Of a stretch of 64,000 bases of DNA, positions 9,554 to 17,474 are shown one piece after another. The stretch spans positions 1,612,001 through 1,676,000 of the forward strand of contig NZ_CP021323.1 in the NCBI RefSeq assembly GCF_002155145.1. The letters are read 5' to 3'. The notes under the pieces are model-generated. The model was not told the DNA's origin. It searched no databases and saw nothing but the letters and a program-made list of their open reading frames with translations. The stretch is from Kushneria konosiri (lineage in GTDB: Bacteria; Pseudomonadota; Gammaproteobacteria; Pseudomonadales; Halomonadaceae). Both the position numbers and the translations under genes were made by a program. Every line of letters begins with the position of its first letter. Position 1 is the stretch's first letter.

Positions 9554-10039
9554 ATGAAAGCCCTGCTGATGGCCGGCCTTCTCATCATCACCTCTCCGGT
9601 ACTGGCCGATACCGGACACGATCACGCCTCTTCTTCCTCTGCTGCGAGTGAGGCGCCCGCCGTGGCGCGCACCATCGATATCAAGGCAGGCAGCATGTGG
9701 TTCGATCCCGACCAGTTGCAGGTGGCGCCGGGTACCACCGTGCGTTTTCGGATCGAAAACGTGGCCATGATTCCTCATGAATTCTCGATTGGCAGCGCCA
9801 GCATGCAGCAACATCATCGCGAAATGATGCAGCAGCATGGAGGGCATCATGGTGAGGGCCATCACGGTGACGGCCACGACAACATGATGTCGTCATCCGT
9901 CACCATCGAGCCCGGTGCCACGCAAACCCTGATATGGACGGCGCCGACTCATGGGGATCGCATCGAATATGCCTGTTTCATTCCCGGCCATTACGAAGCC
10001 GGCATGAAAGGGACGGTCATGTTGACCGCCTCTCCCTAG
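9554..10039 (+). CDS. Exported cupredoxin-like copper protein
   Basis: This small periplasmic protein (161 residues) has a signal peptide ending at VLADTG (about residues 1-19), a short Ser/Ala linker, and a plastocyanin-like beta-sandwich. Type-1 copper ligands can be picked out: a His in IPHEFS, then Cys, His and Met in YACFIPGHYEAGMKG. Between them lies a His/Met-rich loop (HHREMMQQHGGHHGEG), suggesting extra loosely bound copper or silver. GGAG at 9543-9546 precedes the ATG. It stands at the head of a block with copA and copB. It probably buffers or shuttles copper, perhaps supplying electrons or ions to the oxidase. Confidence 0.88.
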   Translation: MKALLMAGLLIITSPVLADTGHDHASSSSAASEAPAVARTIDIKAGSMWFDPDQLQVAPGTTVRFRIENVAMIPHEFSIGSASMQQHHREMMQQHGGHHGEGHHGDGHDNMMSSSVTIEPGATQTLIWTAPTHGDRIEYACFIPGHYEAGMKGTVMLTASP

Positions 10040-10078
10040 GGCACGCCTGCTTCAATCACTTTTCTGGAACTGTCTCCC

Positions 10079-12235
10079 ATGACGCGACACTTGATGGATA
10101 ACGACCGCCGCCGCCTGCTTCTGGCGCTGGCCGGAACCGGGGCGCTGGCCGGTGTGAGCGCGCTGCTGCCGGGCTACGCCCGCGGAGCGCCGCTGACCCC
10201 GCGGGCGGGTAATGCGGCACAGGTGAATGGCGGTGTGCCGGGACCTGTCCTGCTGGATTTCGACGTGCGTCGCGAACGAGTCGCCATCGCTGGCGGCCAT
10301 GGCAGCGGTATTACCATCAATCGTTCGATTCCGGCCCCGCTGGTCGAGTTGTGGGAAGGGCAGCAGGCCCATCTGCGTATTCACAATCATCTTGATGAAG
10401 ACACCTCGATCCACTGGCATGGCCTGCTGTTGCCCTTCCAGATGGATGGTGTGCCCGGGGTTTCCTTTCCCGGCATCGCTGCAGGCGAGACCTTCGAGGT
10501 GCGCTTTCCCGTTCGCCAGAGTGGTACCTACTGGTATCACAGCCACTCCGGCATGCAGGAGCAGAAAGGGCTGACCGGTCCGCTGGTGGTCCACCCTGCG
10601 TCACCGCATCGTGTCACGGCGGATCGGGAATTCGTGATCATGCTCAATGACTGGACCTTCGACGACCCGCACAGAATCATGGCCCGGCTGAAAAGCTCGG
10701 GGGAGTACTACAACTTCAACCAGCGCACGGTGGGGGATTTCTTCGACGCGGTGGAGAAGGAGGGATGGGCGGCTACCGTCAGAGATCGTCTGGCCTGGAA
10801 CAACATGCGCATGAGCCCTCGCGATATCGCCGACGTCACGGGCGCCACCTACAGCTATCTCATGAACGGGCTTCATCCTGCCGTGGGCTGGGAGGGCGTG
10901 TTCCGTCCCGGCGAGCGTATCCGGCTGCGGGTGATCAACGCCTCGGCGATGACCTATTTCAATTTTCGCATTCCGGGGCTGGCCATGACAGTGGTCGGCG
11001 CCGATGGCGAGCAGGTCGAACCGGTCGACACCGATGAGTTCCAGATCGGTGTGGCAGAAACCTATGATGTCATCGTCGAGCCACAGGCGGATCGGGCGTA
11101 TACGCTGGTGGCGGAGTCGATGGATCGAAGCGGGCATGCACTGGGCACGCTGACGCCCCGCCCCGGTATGCGCGCGGCGGTGCCAGACCTTCGAAAGCCG
11201 CCCCAGCGGACCATGATGGACATGGGCATGGACCACGGTGGCATGGCCGGCATGAATCACGGCGCCTCGGCCTCAAAGGGCATGGATCATGGCGGCATGG
11301 CCGGCATGAATCACGGCGCCTCGGCCTCGAAGGGGATGGATCACGGCGGCATGGCCGGCATGAATCACGGCGCCTCAACCTCGAAGGGGATGGATCACAG
11401 CGGCATGGCCGGCATGCACCACGGCGCCTCAACCTCGAAGGGGATGGATCACAGCGGCATGGCCGGCATGTCTGGCATGAACCACGGCGCCTCGGCCTCA
11501 AAGGGGATGGATCACAGCGGTATGGCCGGCATGTCTGGCATGAACCACGGCGCCTCGGCCTCGAAGGGTATGGACCACGGTGGCATGGCCGGCATGAACC
11601 ACGGCGCCTCGGCCTCGAAGGGCATGGACCACGGCGGCATGGCCGGCATGAACCACGGCGCGATGGAAGCAGGCGGTGGCATGGGCCCGGTCGTGGGTCA
11701 ACATGGCCCTGGCGATCATGGCCCGGGCAACATCAACGTGGCTGAGACGCTGCGCTATCGACTGGGCGAGCCGGGGACAGGACTCGAAGACGTCGGTCAT
11801 CGAGTCCTCACCTACAGCCAGTTGCGTAACATCAGGCCCATGCGCGATCAGCGTCCGCCGTCACGCACCATCGAGCTGCATCTGACCGGCAACATGGAGC
11901 GCTACATGTGGTCGTTCGACGGCGTGAAGTATTCCGAGTCCGAACCCATCGATATCGTGCTGGGAGACCGGATCCGACTGGTGTTGATCAATGACACCAT
12001 GATGGAGCATCCCATTCACCTGCACGGCATGTTCATGGAGCTGGAGAACGGTCAGGGAGATCGGCTCCCCTTCAAGCATACCCTGAGCGTCCTGCCGGCA
12101 TCGCGTGCCTCGCTGCTGTTGACGGCAGACGAGCCGGGACGCTGGGCCTTCCACTGTCATCTGCTGTATCACATGGACGCCGGCATGTTCCGGGTCGTAC
12201 GCGTCGCACCGGCGGAGGTCCTGTCCAATGTCTGA
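10079..12235 (+). CDS. copA: Multicopper oxidase CopA, copper resistance
   Basis: The enzyme oxidises Cu(I) and other substrates in the periplasm and binds copper. The 718-residue product has a twin-arginine signal (DNDRRRLLLALAG, then an Ala/Gly hydrophobic stretch), typical of pre-folded copper proteins. The four copper-ligand clusters are intact: HWHG at 112, YWYHSHSG near 150, HPIHLHG at 644-650 and HCHLLYHMDAGM from 692. Between domains 2 and 3 lies a tandem repeat of MDHGGMAGMNHGASASKG units (about residues 384-528), far longer than in many relatives. This is plasmid-type CopA, not the CopA P-type ATPase. copB overlaps its end by 8 bp. Confidence 0.95.
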   Translation: MTRHLMDNDRRRLLLALAGTGALAGVSALLPGYARGAPLTPRAGNAAQVNGGVPGPVLLDFDVRRERVAIAGGHGSGITINRSIPAPLVELWEGQQAHLRIHNHLDEDTSIHWHGLLLPFQMDGVPGVSFPGIAAGETFEVRFPVRQSGTYWYHSHSGMQEQKGLTGPLVVHPASPHRVTADREFVIMLNDWTFDDPHRIMARLKSSGEYYNFNQRTVGDFFDAVEKEGWAATVRDRLAWNNMRMSPRDIADVTGATYSYLMNGLHPAVGWEGVFRPGERIRLRVINASAMTYFNFRIPGLAMTVVGADGEQVEPVDTDEFQIGVAETYDVIVEPQADRAYTLVAESMDRSGHALGTLTPRPGMRAAVPDLRKPPQRTMMDMGMDHGGMAGMNHGASASKGMDHGGMAGMNHGASASKGMDHGGMAGMNHGASTSKGMDHSGMAGMHHGASTSKGMDHSGMAGMSGMNHGASASKGMDHSGMAGMSGMNHGASASKGMDHGGMAGMNHGASASKGMDHGGMAGMNHGAMEAGGGMGPVVGQHGPGDHGPGNINVAETLRYRLGEPGTGLEDVGHRVLTYSQLRNIRPMRDQRPPSRTIELHLTGNMERYMWSFDGVKYSESEPIDIVLGDRIRLVLINDTMMEHPIHLHGMFMELENGQGDRLPFKHTLSVLPASRASLLLTADEPGRWAFHCHLLYHMDAGMFRVVRVAPAEVLSNV
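11228..11662 (+). repeat. Tandem 54-bp Met/His repeat array inside copA
   Basis: Eight copies begin at 11228, 11282, 11336, 11390, 11444, 11507, 11570 and 11624. The unit is 54 bp (18 residues); copies five and six are 63 bp because of an added Met-Ser-Gly, and the last is cut short. Substitutions are few and mostly silent, so the array looks young. Each unit supplies four Met and two or three His residues for copper. Repeats stay in frame because both unit lengths are multiples of three. Confidence 0.95.
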
Positions 12236-13007
12236 TTCAAGGGTTTTCCAGTGGGGTCTCCTGACGCTGGCGCTTGCGCTGCCGTCGCTTGCAACGGCCG
12301 ATCAGCATGGTCGTGCCAGTGTGGACAGCGTGATCCCCGAAGGGCCGCTCAGTGCGCATAGCGGCTCACCGGCCGACTGGCCCGAACCTCTTTATGACGA
12401 TGCGATCTTCAGTCAGGTGATGGTCGACCGGCTTGAATATCGCGACAGTGCCGGCGCGCCCAACGCCTGGCTGTGGGATGCCCAGGGCTGGATTGGTAAC
12501 GATACGCATCGCTTCTGGTGGAAAAGCGAAGGGGAAGGGCCGATCAATGGTGGCAGCCCGGAGAGCAGCAACCTGGAGCTGCTTTATAGCCGCATCATCT
12601 CGCCCTTCTGGAACCTGCAGGCGGGGGTACGTCAGGACTTCAATCCCGACCCGGATCGACGCTTTGCGGTGATTGGTCTGCAGGGGCTGGCCCCTCTGAT
12701 GCTGGAGACCGATACGGCGCTCTACGTCAGTGATGACGGTGACGTCAGCATGGGTGCTGAATTCGAATACGAAATGCTCCTCACCCAGCGGTGGGTGTTG
12801 CAGCCGCGTATGGAGGTCTCGGCATCACTGCAGGATGTTCCGGAATACGGCCTTCGGCAGGGGCTTAACAGCAGTGAGGTTGGCCTGCGGTTGCGTTATG
12901 AATTGATGCGCGAGATCAGCCCTTATATCGGCGTAAGTCATGAACGTGACCACGATCACGACGAATCGACCACGGCGCTGGTGGTCGGGCTGCGCGCCTG
13001 GTACTGA
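12228..13007 (+). CDS. copB: Outer-membrane copper resistance protein CopB
   Basis: The 259-residue protein has a signal peptide ending near LATADQ, a short linker, and then the CopB/PcoB domain: the pattern DRLEYRDSAGAPNAWLWDAQ followed by alternating beta strands that suit a small outer-membrane barrel, ending in an aromatic residue (Trp-Tyr). It contributes to copper resistance, probably by binding or moving copper at the outer membrane together with CopA. Unlike many CopB proteins it has no Met-rich N-terminal repeat; the Met-rich segment has expanded in the partner CopA instead. The start lies within the end of copA, so translation is coupled. Confidence 0.93.
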   Translation: MSDSRVFQWGLLTLALALPSLATADQHGRASVDSVIPEGPLSAHSGSPADWPEPLYDDAIFSQVMVDRLEYRDSAGAPNAWLWDAQGWIGNDTHRFWWKSEGEGPINGGSPESSNLELLYSRIISPFWNLQAGVRQDFNPDPDRRFAVIGLQGLAPLMLETDTALYVSDDGDVSMGAEFEYEMLLTQRWVLQPRMEVSASLQDVPEYGLRQGLNSSEVGLRLRYELMREISPYIGVSHERDHDHDESTTALVVGLRAWY

Positions 13008-13031
13008 TCTTCAGGGCATGGGAGGCGAGCA

Positions 13032-13592
13032 ATGCTTCATGTTCAATGGCGTGACACCCCAAAGCGTTATGGTCGTATCAGCCGCTGGCTGCACTGGGGC
13101 ATCGGGGCGCTGCTGCTCTGGCAACTGGGTGGCATGACGGCAAAAGGGCTCTGGGGACATCCTCCCTGGGTTCAGACCTGGCTTTCCACCCATCGCTGGC
13201 TGGGCACACTGCTCATGGTGTTGATCGTTTTGCGAGCCCTCTGGGCACTGCTCAACCTGTCGAGGCGGCCGCCCCATCAACAGGGTCTGGCACGACTGGC
13301 CGGCGCCTCGCATCTGCTGCTTTATGTTCTGATGCTGGCCATACCGGCTCTGGGACTTTACATGACCTGGGCCAGTGGCCAGCCCTTCGCCCCGCTGGGG
13401 ATGGCGCTGTTTGACGGCGGCCCGGCCCGGGTCGATGCCATGCTGCTGGCGCGTCAATGGCATACCTGGCTGGGCTGGTCGCTGTTGATAGTGATGGCCG
13501 GCCATGTCGGCATGGCGCTGATCTGGCATGGCGTGATCCAGCGAGATGGCACCCTTCGGCGCATGATCGGGCGTTCCAGCCAGCGCCAGTGA
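13032..13592 (+). CDS. Cytochrome b561-type membrane protein
   Basis: This 186-residue protein has four transmembrane helices and the di-haem cytochrome b561 pattern: His in SRWLHWGIG (helix 1), THRWLGTLLM (helix 2), SHLLLYVLMLAIPALG (helix 3) and WHTWLGWSL...GHVGMALIWH (helix 4). Such proteins pass electrons across the inner membrane, often to periplasmic partners or from quinol. It follows copB after 24 bp on the same strand, so it may be part of the copper operon and supply or drain electrons for the periplasmic copper proteins. That role is inference from position. Confidence 0.88.
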   Translation: MLHVQWRDTPKRYGRISRWLHWGIGALLLWQLGGMTAKGLWGHPPWVQTWLSTHRWLGTLLMVLIVLRALWALLNLSRRPPHQQGLARLAGASHLLLYVLMLAIPALGLYMTWASGQPFAPLGMALFDGGPARVDAMLLARQWHTWLGWSLLIVMAGHVGMALIWHGVIQRDGTLRRMIGRSSQRQ

Positions 13593-13697
13593 CACCGGTC
13601 AACATTGACTATTCTTTGAAGGCTTCCGGGGTGGACGTTTTGCGCGCCGGCAGCTTCAAGCGATGACAGGACGTCACGGACAACAGGGAGATCTTCA

Positions 13698-14474
13698 ATG
13701 AGCAATGCCGCCACTGACAGCAGGGATGGCCATCGTCAAAAGGCTGTCCTCTATCGTATGGTCATGACCGACCACCGTTGCCCCTTCGGGCTCAAGACGA
13801 AATCGCTGCTGGAACGCCAGGGATTTGATGTCGAGGACCACTGGCTCACCTCGCGCGAGGAGGTGGATCGCTTCAAGTCCGAGCATGATGTGGACACCAC
13901 GCCGCAAACCTTCATCAAAAACGAGCGCATCGGGGGCTATAGCGAGGTGCGCGAATATTTTGGCAAGCGTGTCAAAAAGGAAGGGGAAACCACCTATCAG
14001 CCGGTGATCGCCATCTTTGCGGTCGCCTTCCTGATGGGGCTTTCGATCAGCTGGGCGGTCTACGACACCATTTTTACCCTTCGCGCGCTGGAGTGGTTCA
14101 TTGCGGTGGCCATGACGCTATTGGGCGTACAGAAACTGCAGGATGTCGAAACCTTCTCGACCATGTTTCTCAACTACGACCTGCTCGCCCAGCGTGACGT
14201 GCGCTATGCCTATCTCTACCCCTTTGGTGAAACGCTGGCAGGGGTGTTGATGATCGCAGGTTCCCTGATCTGGATTGCCGCCCCGGTGGCGATCTTCATC
14301 GGCGCTGTAGGGGCCGTATCGGTCTTCAAGGCCGTGTATATCGACAAGCGTGAGCTCAAGTGTGCCTGTGTCGGCGGCGGCAGCAACGTGCCGCTGGGCT
14401 TTCTGTCGCTGACCGAGAATCTGATGATGCTGTTGATGGGCCTCTGGATGCCGATCCGCATGCTGGCAGGCTGA
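13698..14474 (+). CDS. Glutaredoxin-domain / MauE-DoxX-like membrane fusion protein
   Basis: The 258-residue protein joins an N-terminal glutaredoxin-like domain (residues about 15-90) to four predicted transmembrane helices (from about 100). The glutaredoxin part has a monothiol-type site HRCPFG with Cys28 and the cis-Pro in DTTPQTFI. The membrane part resembles MauE/DoxX proteins, and between its last helices has a Cys-rich patch (CACVGGGSNVPLG). A function in moving reducing power or metal-bound thiols at the inner membrane is plausible. It stands 105 bp downstream of the b561 gene with a good AGGGAG upstream of the ATG, and could have its own promoter. Confidence 0.82.
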   Translation: MSNAATDSRDGHRQKAVLYRMVMTDHRCPFGLKTKSLLERQGFDVEDHWLTSREEVDRFKSEHDVDTTPQTFIKNERIGGYSEVREYFGKRVKKEGETTYQPVIAIFAVAFLMGLSISWAVYDTIFTLRALEWFIAVAMTLLGVQKLQDVETFSTMFLNYDLLAQRDVRYAYLYPFGETLAGVLMIAGSLIWIAAPVAIFIGAVGAVSVFKAVYIDKRELKCACVGGGSNVPLGFLSLTENLMMLLMGLWMPIRMLAG

Positions 14475-14512
14475 TCTGTCAGACCTGGCAGCAGGCACCC
14501 TCGAGCCGGCCT

Positions 14513-15439
14513 TCATGTGCCGCTACTGTCCGCCACGATGGCTCTTGCGGCCAGAAAGAGCCGTGCGTGGCGCTCGGCCAGTGCGGCAAGGTTTCGGTCG
14601 TAGCCGCCACCGATCACCGCAGCGATCGGAATGTCACGACGACAACACTGCTCGAGCACAAACAGATCGCGACGGTAGAGTCCTTCAAGACTCAGCTCGA
14701 AATGCCCCAGGCGATCCCCGTCGTGCACGTCGGCGCCGGCGTCATAGAACACCAGCTCCGGGCGCAACTGCTCCAGAAGCGCCGCGACTTCCCTTTCCAG
14801 CACGTTCTGATAGGCCTCGTCATTGGTGCCGCGGGGCAGGGCGATGTCCAGATCGCTCGAGCGCTTGGTAAACGGAAAGTTCTGTGCCCCATGGATCGAA
14901 AAGGTGAATACCCTGGGGTCGCGACGGAAGGCATGGGCGGTACCATCGCCCTGATGCACGTCGCAGTCGATGATCAGAATCCTTCGAATCCCATACACCT
15001 CCATGGCCTCATGGGCGGCCACGGCCAGGTCATTGAGCAGGCAGTAGCCACTGGCCGCATCGGGATAGGCGTGATGCGTGCCACCGGCCGTATTGCAGGC
15101 CAGCCCCGTGTTCAGCGCGGCTTTTAGGGTCGAAAGCGTCCCACCCACCTCCAGCAGCGTGCGCTCGACCAGTGCCGGTGACCAGGGAAAGCCGCTGCGC
15201 TTGCGTGCTGCCGGGTCGCTGTCGCCCAGATAAAAGGTCTGCAGATACTCCGGCGTGTGGGCCCGCAGGAGCTGGGTGCTGGTGGCCGGGTTTGGCGTGA
15301 TCCAGTCAATCAGCGGATCATCGTCAAATCCAAGCGTTGATAACTGCTCTCGCAGGGCGCGAAACTTGGCCATCGGGAAGGGGTGTCGTTCCGGCCAGTC
15401 AAACGTGTACCCCGGATGATGAATCAGCGGCAGGCGCAT
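14513..15439 (-). CDS. Histone-deacetylase-superfamily (acetylpolyamine/acetoin-type) amidohydrolase
   Basis: This is a zinc-dependent deacetylase of the arginase/HDAC fold. The 308-residue protein keeps the key residues: tandem His in GGTHHAYPDAASG, zinc ligands in DCDVHQGDGTA and in AGADVHDGDRLG, and the catalytic Tyr in IGGGYDRN. Bacterial members act on acetylated polyamines, small amides or proteins; the substrate here cannot be told from sequence. It starts 1 bp after the stop of recQ on the same strand, so the two genes are cotranscribed and probably coupled, though no functional link between them is known to me. Confidence 0.9.
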   Translation of the reverse strand: MRLPLIHHPGYTFDWPERHPFPMAKFRALREQLSTLGFDDDPLIDWITPNPATSTQLLRAHTPEYLQTFYLGDSDPAARKRSGFPWSPALVERTLLEVGGTLSTLKAALNTGLACNTAGGTHHAYPDAASGYCLLNDLAVAAHEAMEVYGIRRILIIDCDVHQGDGTAHAFRRDPRVFTFSIHGAQNFPFTKRSSDLDIALPRGTNDEAYQNVLEREVAALLEQLRPELVFYDAGADVHDGDRLGHFELSLEGLYRRDLFVLEQCCRRDIPIAAVIGGGYDRNLAALAERHARLFLAARAIVADSSGT

Positions 15440-15440
15440 T

Positions 15441-17438
15441 CTAGCCTCGCGCCTCCAGAATCTGTTCGGCCCGGGCGCGTACCTGCGGATAGGGATAGCC
15501 CTCCAGTGCCCCGAACGCGTTCAGCCCTCGCACCTTGAGTGGCGTAAATACCGGCATGGCCAGCGCGCAGAGAAAATGCGCCAGCCGCTCCGGCGTGGGC
15601 AGACGTTGAAAGTGTGCCTGATGGCGTTCGATAAAGGGATCGGCCAGCTCATCGACATTGATGTCCTCAAGCCTTGTGGCCATCGGCGAGGCCGGCAGTC
15701 GGGCGACATGGCCGTCGCAGACCGAGCAGTGGCCACACCGCTCGGGGGCGCGTGGATCACCAAAGTGCAGCGCCAGACGCCGTGACAGGCAGGTGTCGGT
15801 CTCAAACAGGGAGAGCATGCTGGATAATCGCTCGATATCGGCCTGCTCCCGATGGAAAAACCCCTCATGCAGCTCGCGCGCCATGGCAGGTGGGTCGATG
15901 TCGGGCTGACAGACCTCAAGGACATCCGTCATGCGCTTGCCTTCCAGCACCACCCAGCCCTTGTCCTGAAAGTATTCAAGGGCCGTGATGACGCGGGTAC
16001 GCGTGGCATCGATCCCGGCGGCCAGCCCCGCCTGATGGAGGCGTTCAAAATCCACCGTGCCCCAGGTGCGGGCAATGGGGATATTGTCGATGATCAGCTG
16101 CACAAAGTTCGCCCGCTCGCCTTCAAACCTGGCGGCCAGCGTCGCCGGGGCGATCTCGTAACGCAGGCGATATTCGGCCAGATAGGTAAAGCGCGGCGCG
16201 ATCACACCCATCATTTCAAGGCGTACCAGCAGGGTCTTGAGCGGCAACGCCCGAATATTGCTGTCGCGCGAGAGCGTATTCATCACCACCGGCCACTGGC
16301 GCTCCGGCGTTTGTCCTGCGGCCTGAATCTCTTGCAGTACCCGCTGGATACCTTCGCGCTCCGGCGTGTCGCCGTGGGTGAAGTTTTCAAGCACGCCCAG
16401 TCCATCACGGCCGGCCAGCATCAAACAGGTCGAGGGCGCACCGTCACGGCCGGCACGGCCGATCTCCTGGCTGTAGTTCTCGATCGATTTGGGCAGATCA
16501 AAATGCACGACATTGCGAATGTTGCGCTTGTCGATACCCATCCCGAAGGCAATGGTGGCGACGATGACCGGCACCTCGCCACGCATGAACTGCTGCTGGA
16601 TCTCATCGCGCACCTCGGAGGTCAGGCCGGCATGGTAGGCGCGTGCCTGAAGGCCGCGCGCCAGCAGCGCCCGTGCCACGGTCTCGGCACTCTGCTGCAG
16701 GGTGACATAGATGATGGTCGGGGCTTTTTGACCTGCCACCTGCTGCGGCGCCAGCCAGTGGATCAGCGCCTCGAGACGCTGCGGTTGTGCCACCGGTCGC
16801 ACCTGAAGGTTCAGGTTGGGGCGATAAAAGCCGGTGGTGATGACATCGCCCTGATCAATGTCAAAGCTTCGCTGCATGTCCTCGATGACGCCTGGCGTGG
16901 CCGTGGCCGTCAGCAGCAGCACCTGAGAGATATTGAACTCGCGCTGGTATTCGGGCAGGCGTAGATAGTCCGGTCGAAAGTTGTGGCCCCATTCGGAGAT
17001 GCAGTGGGCCTCGTCGATCACCATCAGGGAAATCGGGATCTGGTGGAGAAAGTGGCGAAAGCGTTCGTTGCGCAGCCGCTCGACCGACACCATCAAAATC
17101 TTCAACTCCCCCTGGCGGGCGCGCGTCATCACCTCGCGCACGGCGTCGCGGTCCATGGTCGAGTCGATGCTTGCGGCCGCAATGCCGCGGGATTTCAAAA
17201 AGGCGAGCTGGTCCTGCATCAGCGCCAGCAGCGGTGAGATGACCAGTGTCAGGTGCGGCAGGTGCAGTGCCGGCAGCTGATAGCACAGCGATTTGCCGGC
17301 GCCGGTCGCAAAGATGGCTGCCGTGGAGCGTCCGGCCAGCACCCGTTCGATGACCGGGCCCTGGCCTTCGCGAAAGTGCTCGAGGCCGAAAACCGTCTCG
17401 AGGGTGTGGCGCGCGGCGGCGGTCGCGTCAGTGGGCAT
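15441..17438 (-). CDS. recQ: RecQ-family ATP-dependent DNA helicase
   Basis: This 3'-5' helicase acts in recombination and replication-fork repair. The 665-residue protein has the RecQ motif 0 (FGLEHFREGQGPVIERVL), Walker A (ATGAGKSLC), the DEAH box in VIDEAHCISEWGH, motif VI (QEIGRAGRDGAPS), and a zinc-binding set of cysteines (TCLSRRLALHFGD and CGHCSVCDG). The usual C-terminal HRDC domain is not apparent, and the family-typical RQC winged helix is weak or replaced by a short distinct tail. It may therefore be a RecQ paralogue rather than the main housekeeping copy. The HDAC-like gene follows immediately. Confidence 0.9.
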   Translation of the reverse strand: MPTDATAAARHTLETVFGLEHFREGQGPVIERVLAGRSTAAIFATGAGKSLCYQLPALHLPHLTLVISPLLALMQDQLAFLKSRGIAAASIDSTMDRDAVREVMTRARQGELKILMVSVERLRNERFRHFLHQIPISLMVIDEAHCISEWGHNFRPDYLRLPEYQREFNISQVLLLTATATPGVIEDMQRSFDIDQGDVITTGFYRPNLNLQVRPVAQPQRLEALIHWLAPQQVAGQKAPTIIYVTLQQSAETVARALLARGLQARAYHAGLTSEVRDEIQQQFMRGEVPVIVATIAFGMGIDKRNIRNVVHFDLPKSIENYSQEIGRAGRDGAPSTCLMLAGRDGLGVLENFTHGDTPEREGIQRVLQEIQAAGQTPERQWPVVMNTLSRDSNIRALPLKTLLVRLEMMGVIAPRFTYLAEYRLRYEIAPATLAARFEGERANFVQLIIDNIPIARTWGTVDFERLHQAGLAAGIDATRTRVITALEYFQDKGWVVLEGKRMTDVLEVCQPDIDPPAMARELHEGFFHREQADIERLSSMLSLFETDTCLSRRLALHFGDPRAPERCGHCSVCDGHVARLPASPMATRLEDINVDELADPFIERHQAHFQRLPTPERLAHFLCALAMPVFTPLKVRGLNAFGALEGYPYPQVRARAEQILEARG

Positions 17439-17474
17439 GCGAAGGCTCCGGTCATCACTGAAAGAGGCGACAGC

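Noticed and set aside
11228-11662. CRISPR-like impression of regular repeats
   Set aside because: The units are contiguous, in frame and without spacers; they encode a Met/His repeat.
11070-11800. Minus-strand frames over the copA repeat that look repetitive
   Set aside because: They mirror the 54-bp repeat and have no start signals; the coding strand has intact copper ligands.
15852-16964. 370-codon open frame opposite recQ
   Set aside because: Antisense to a clear helicase; no ribosome site or recognisable motif.
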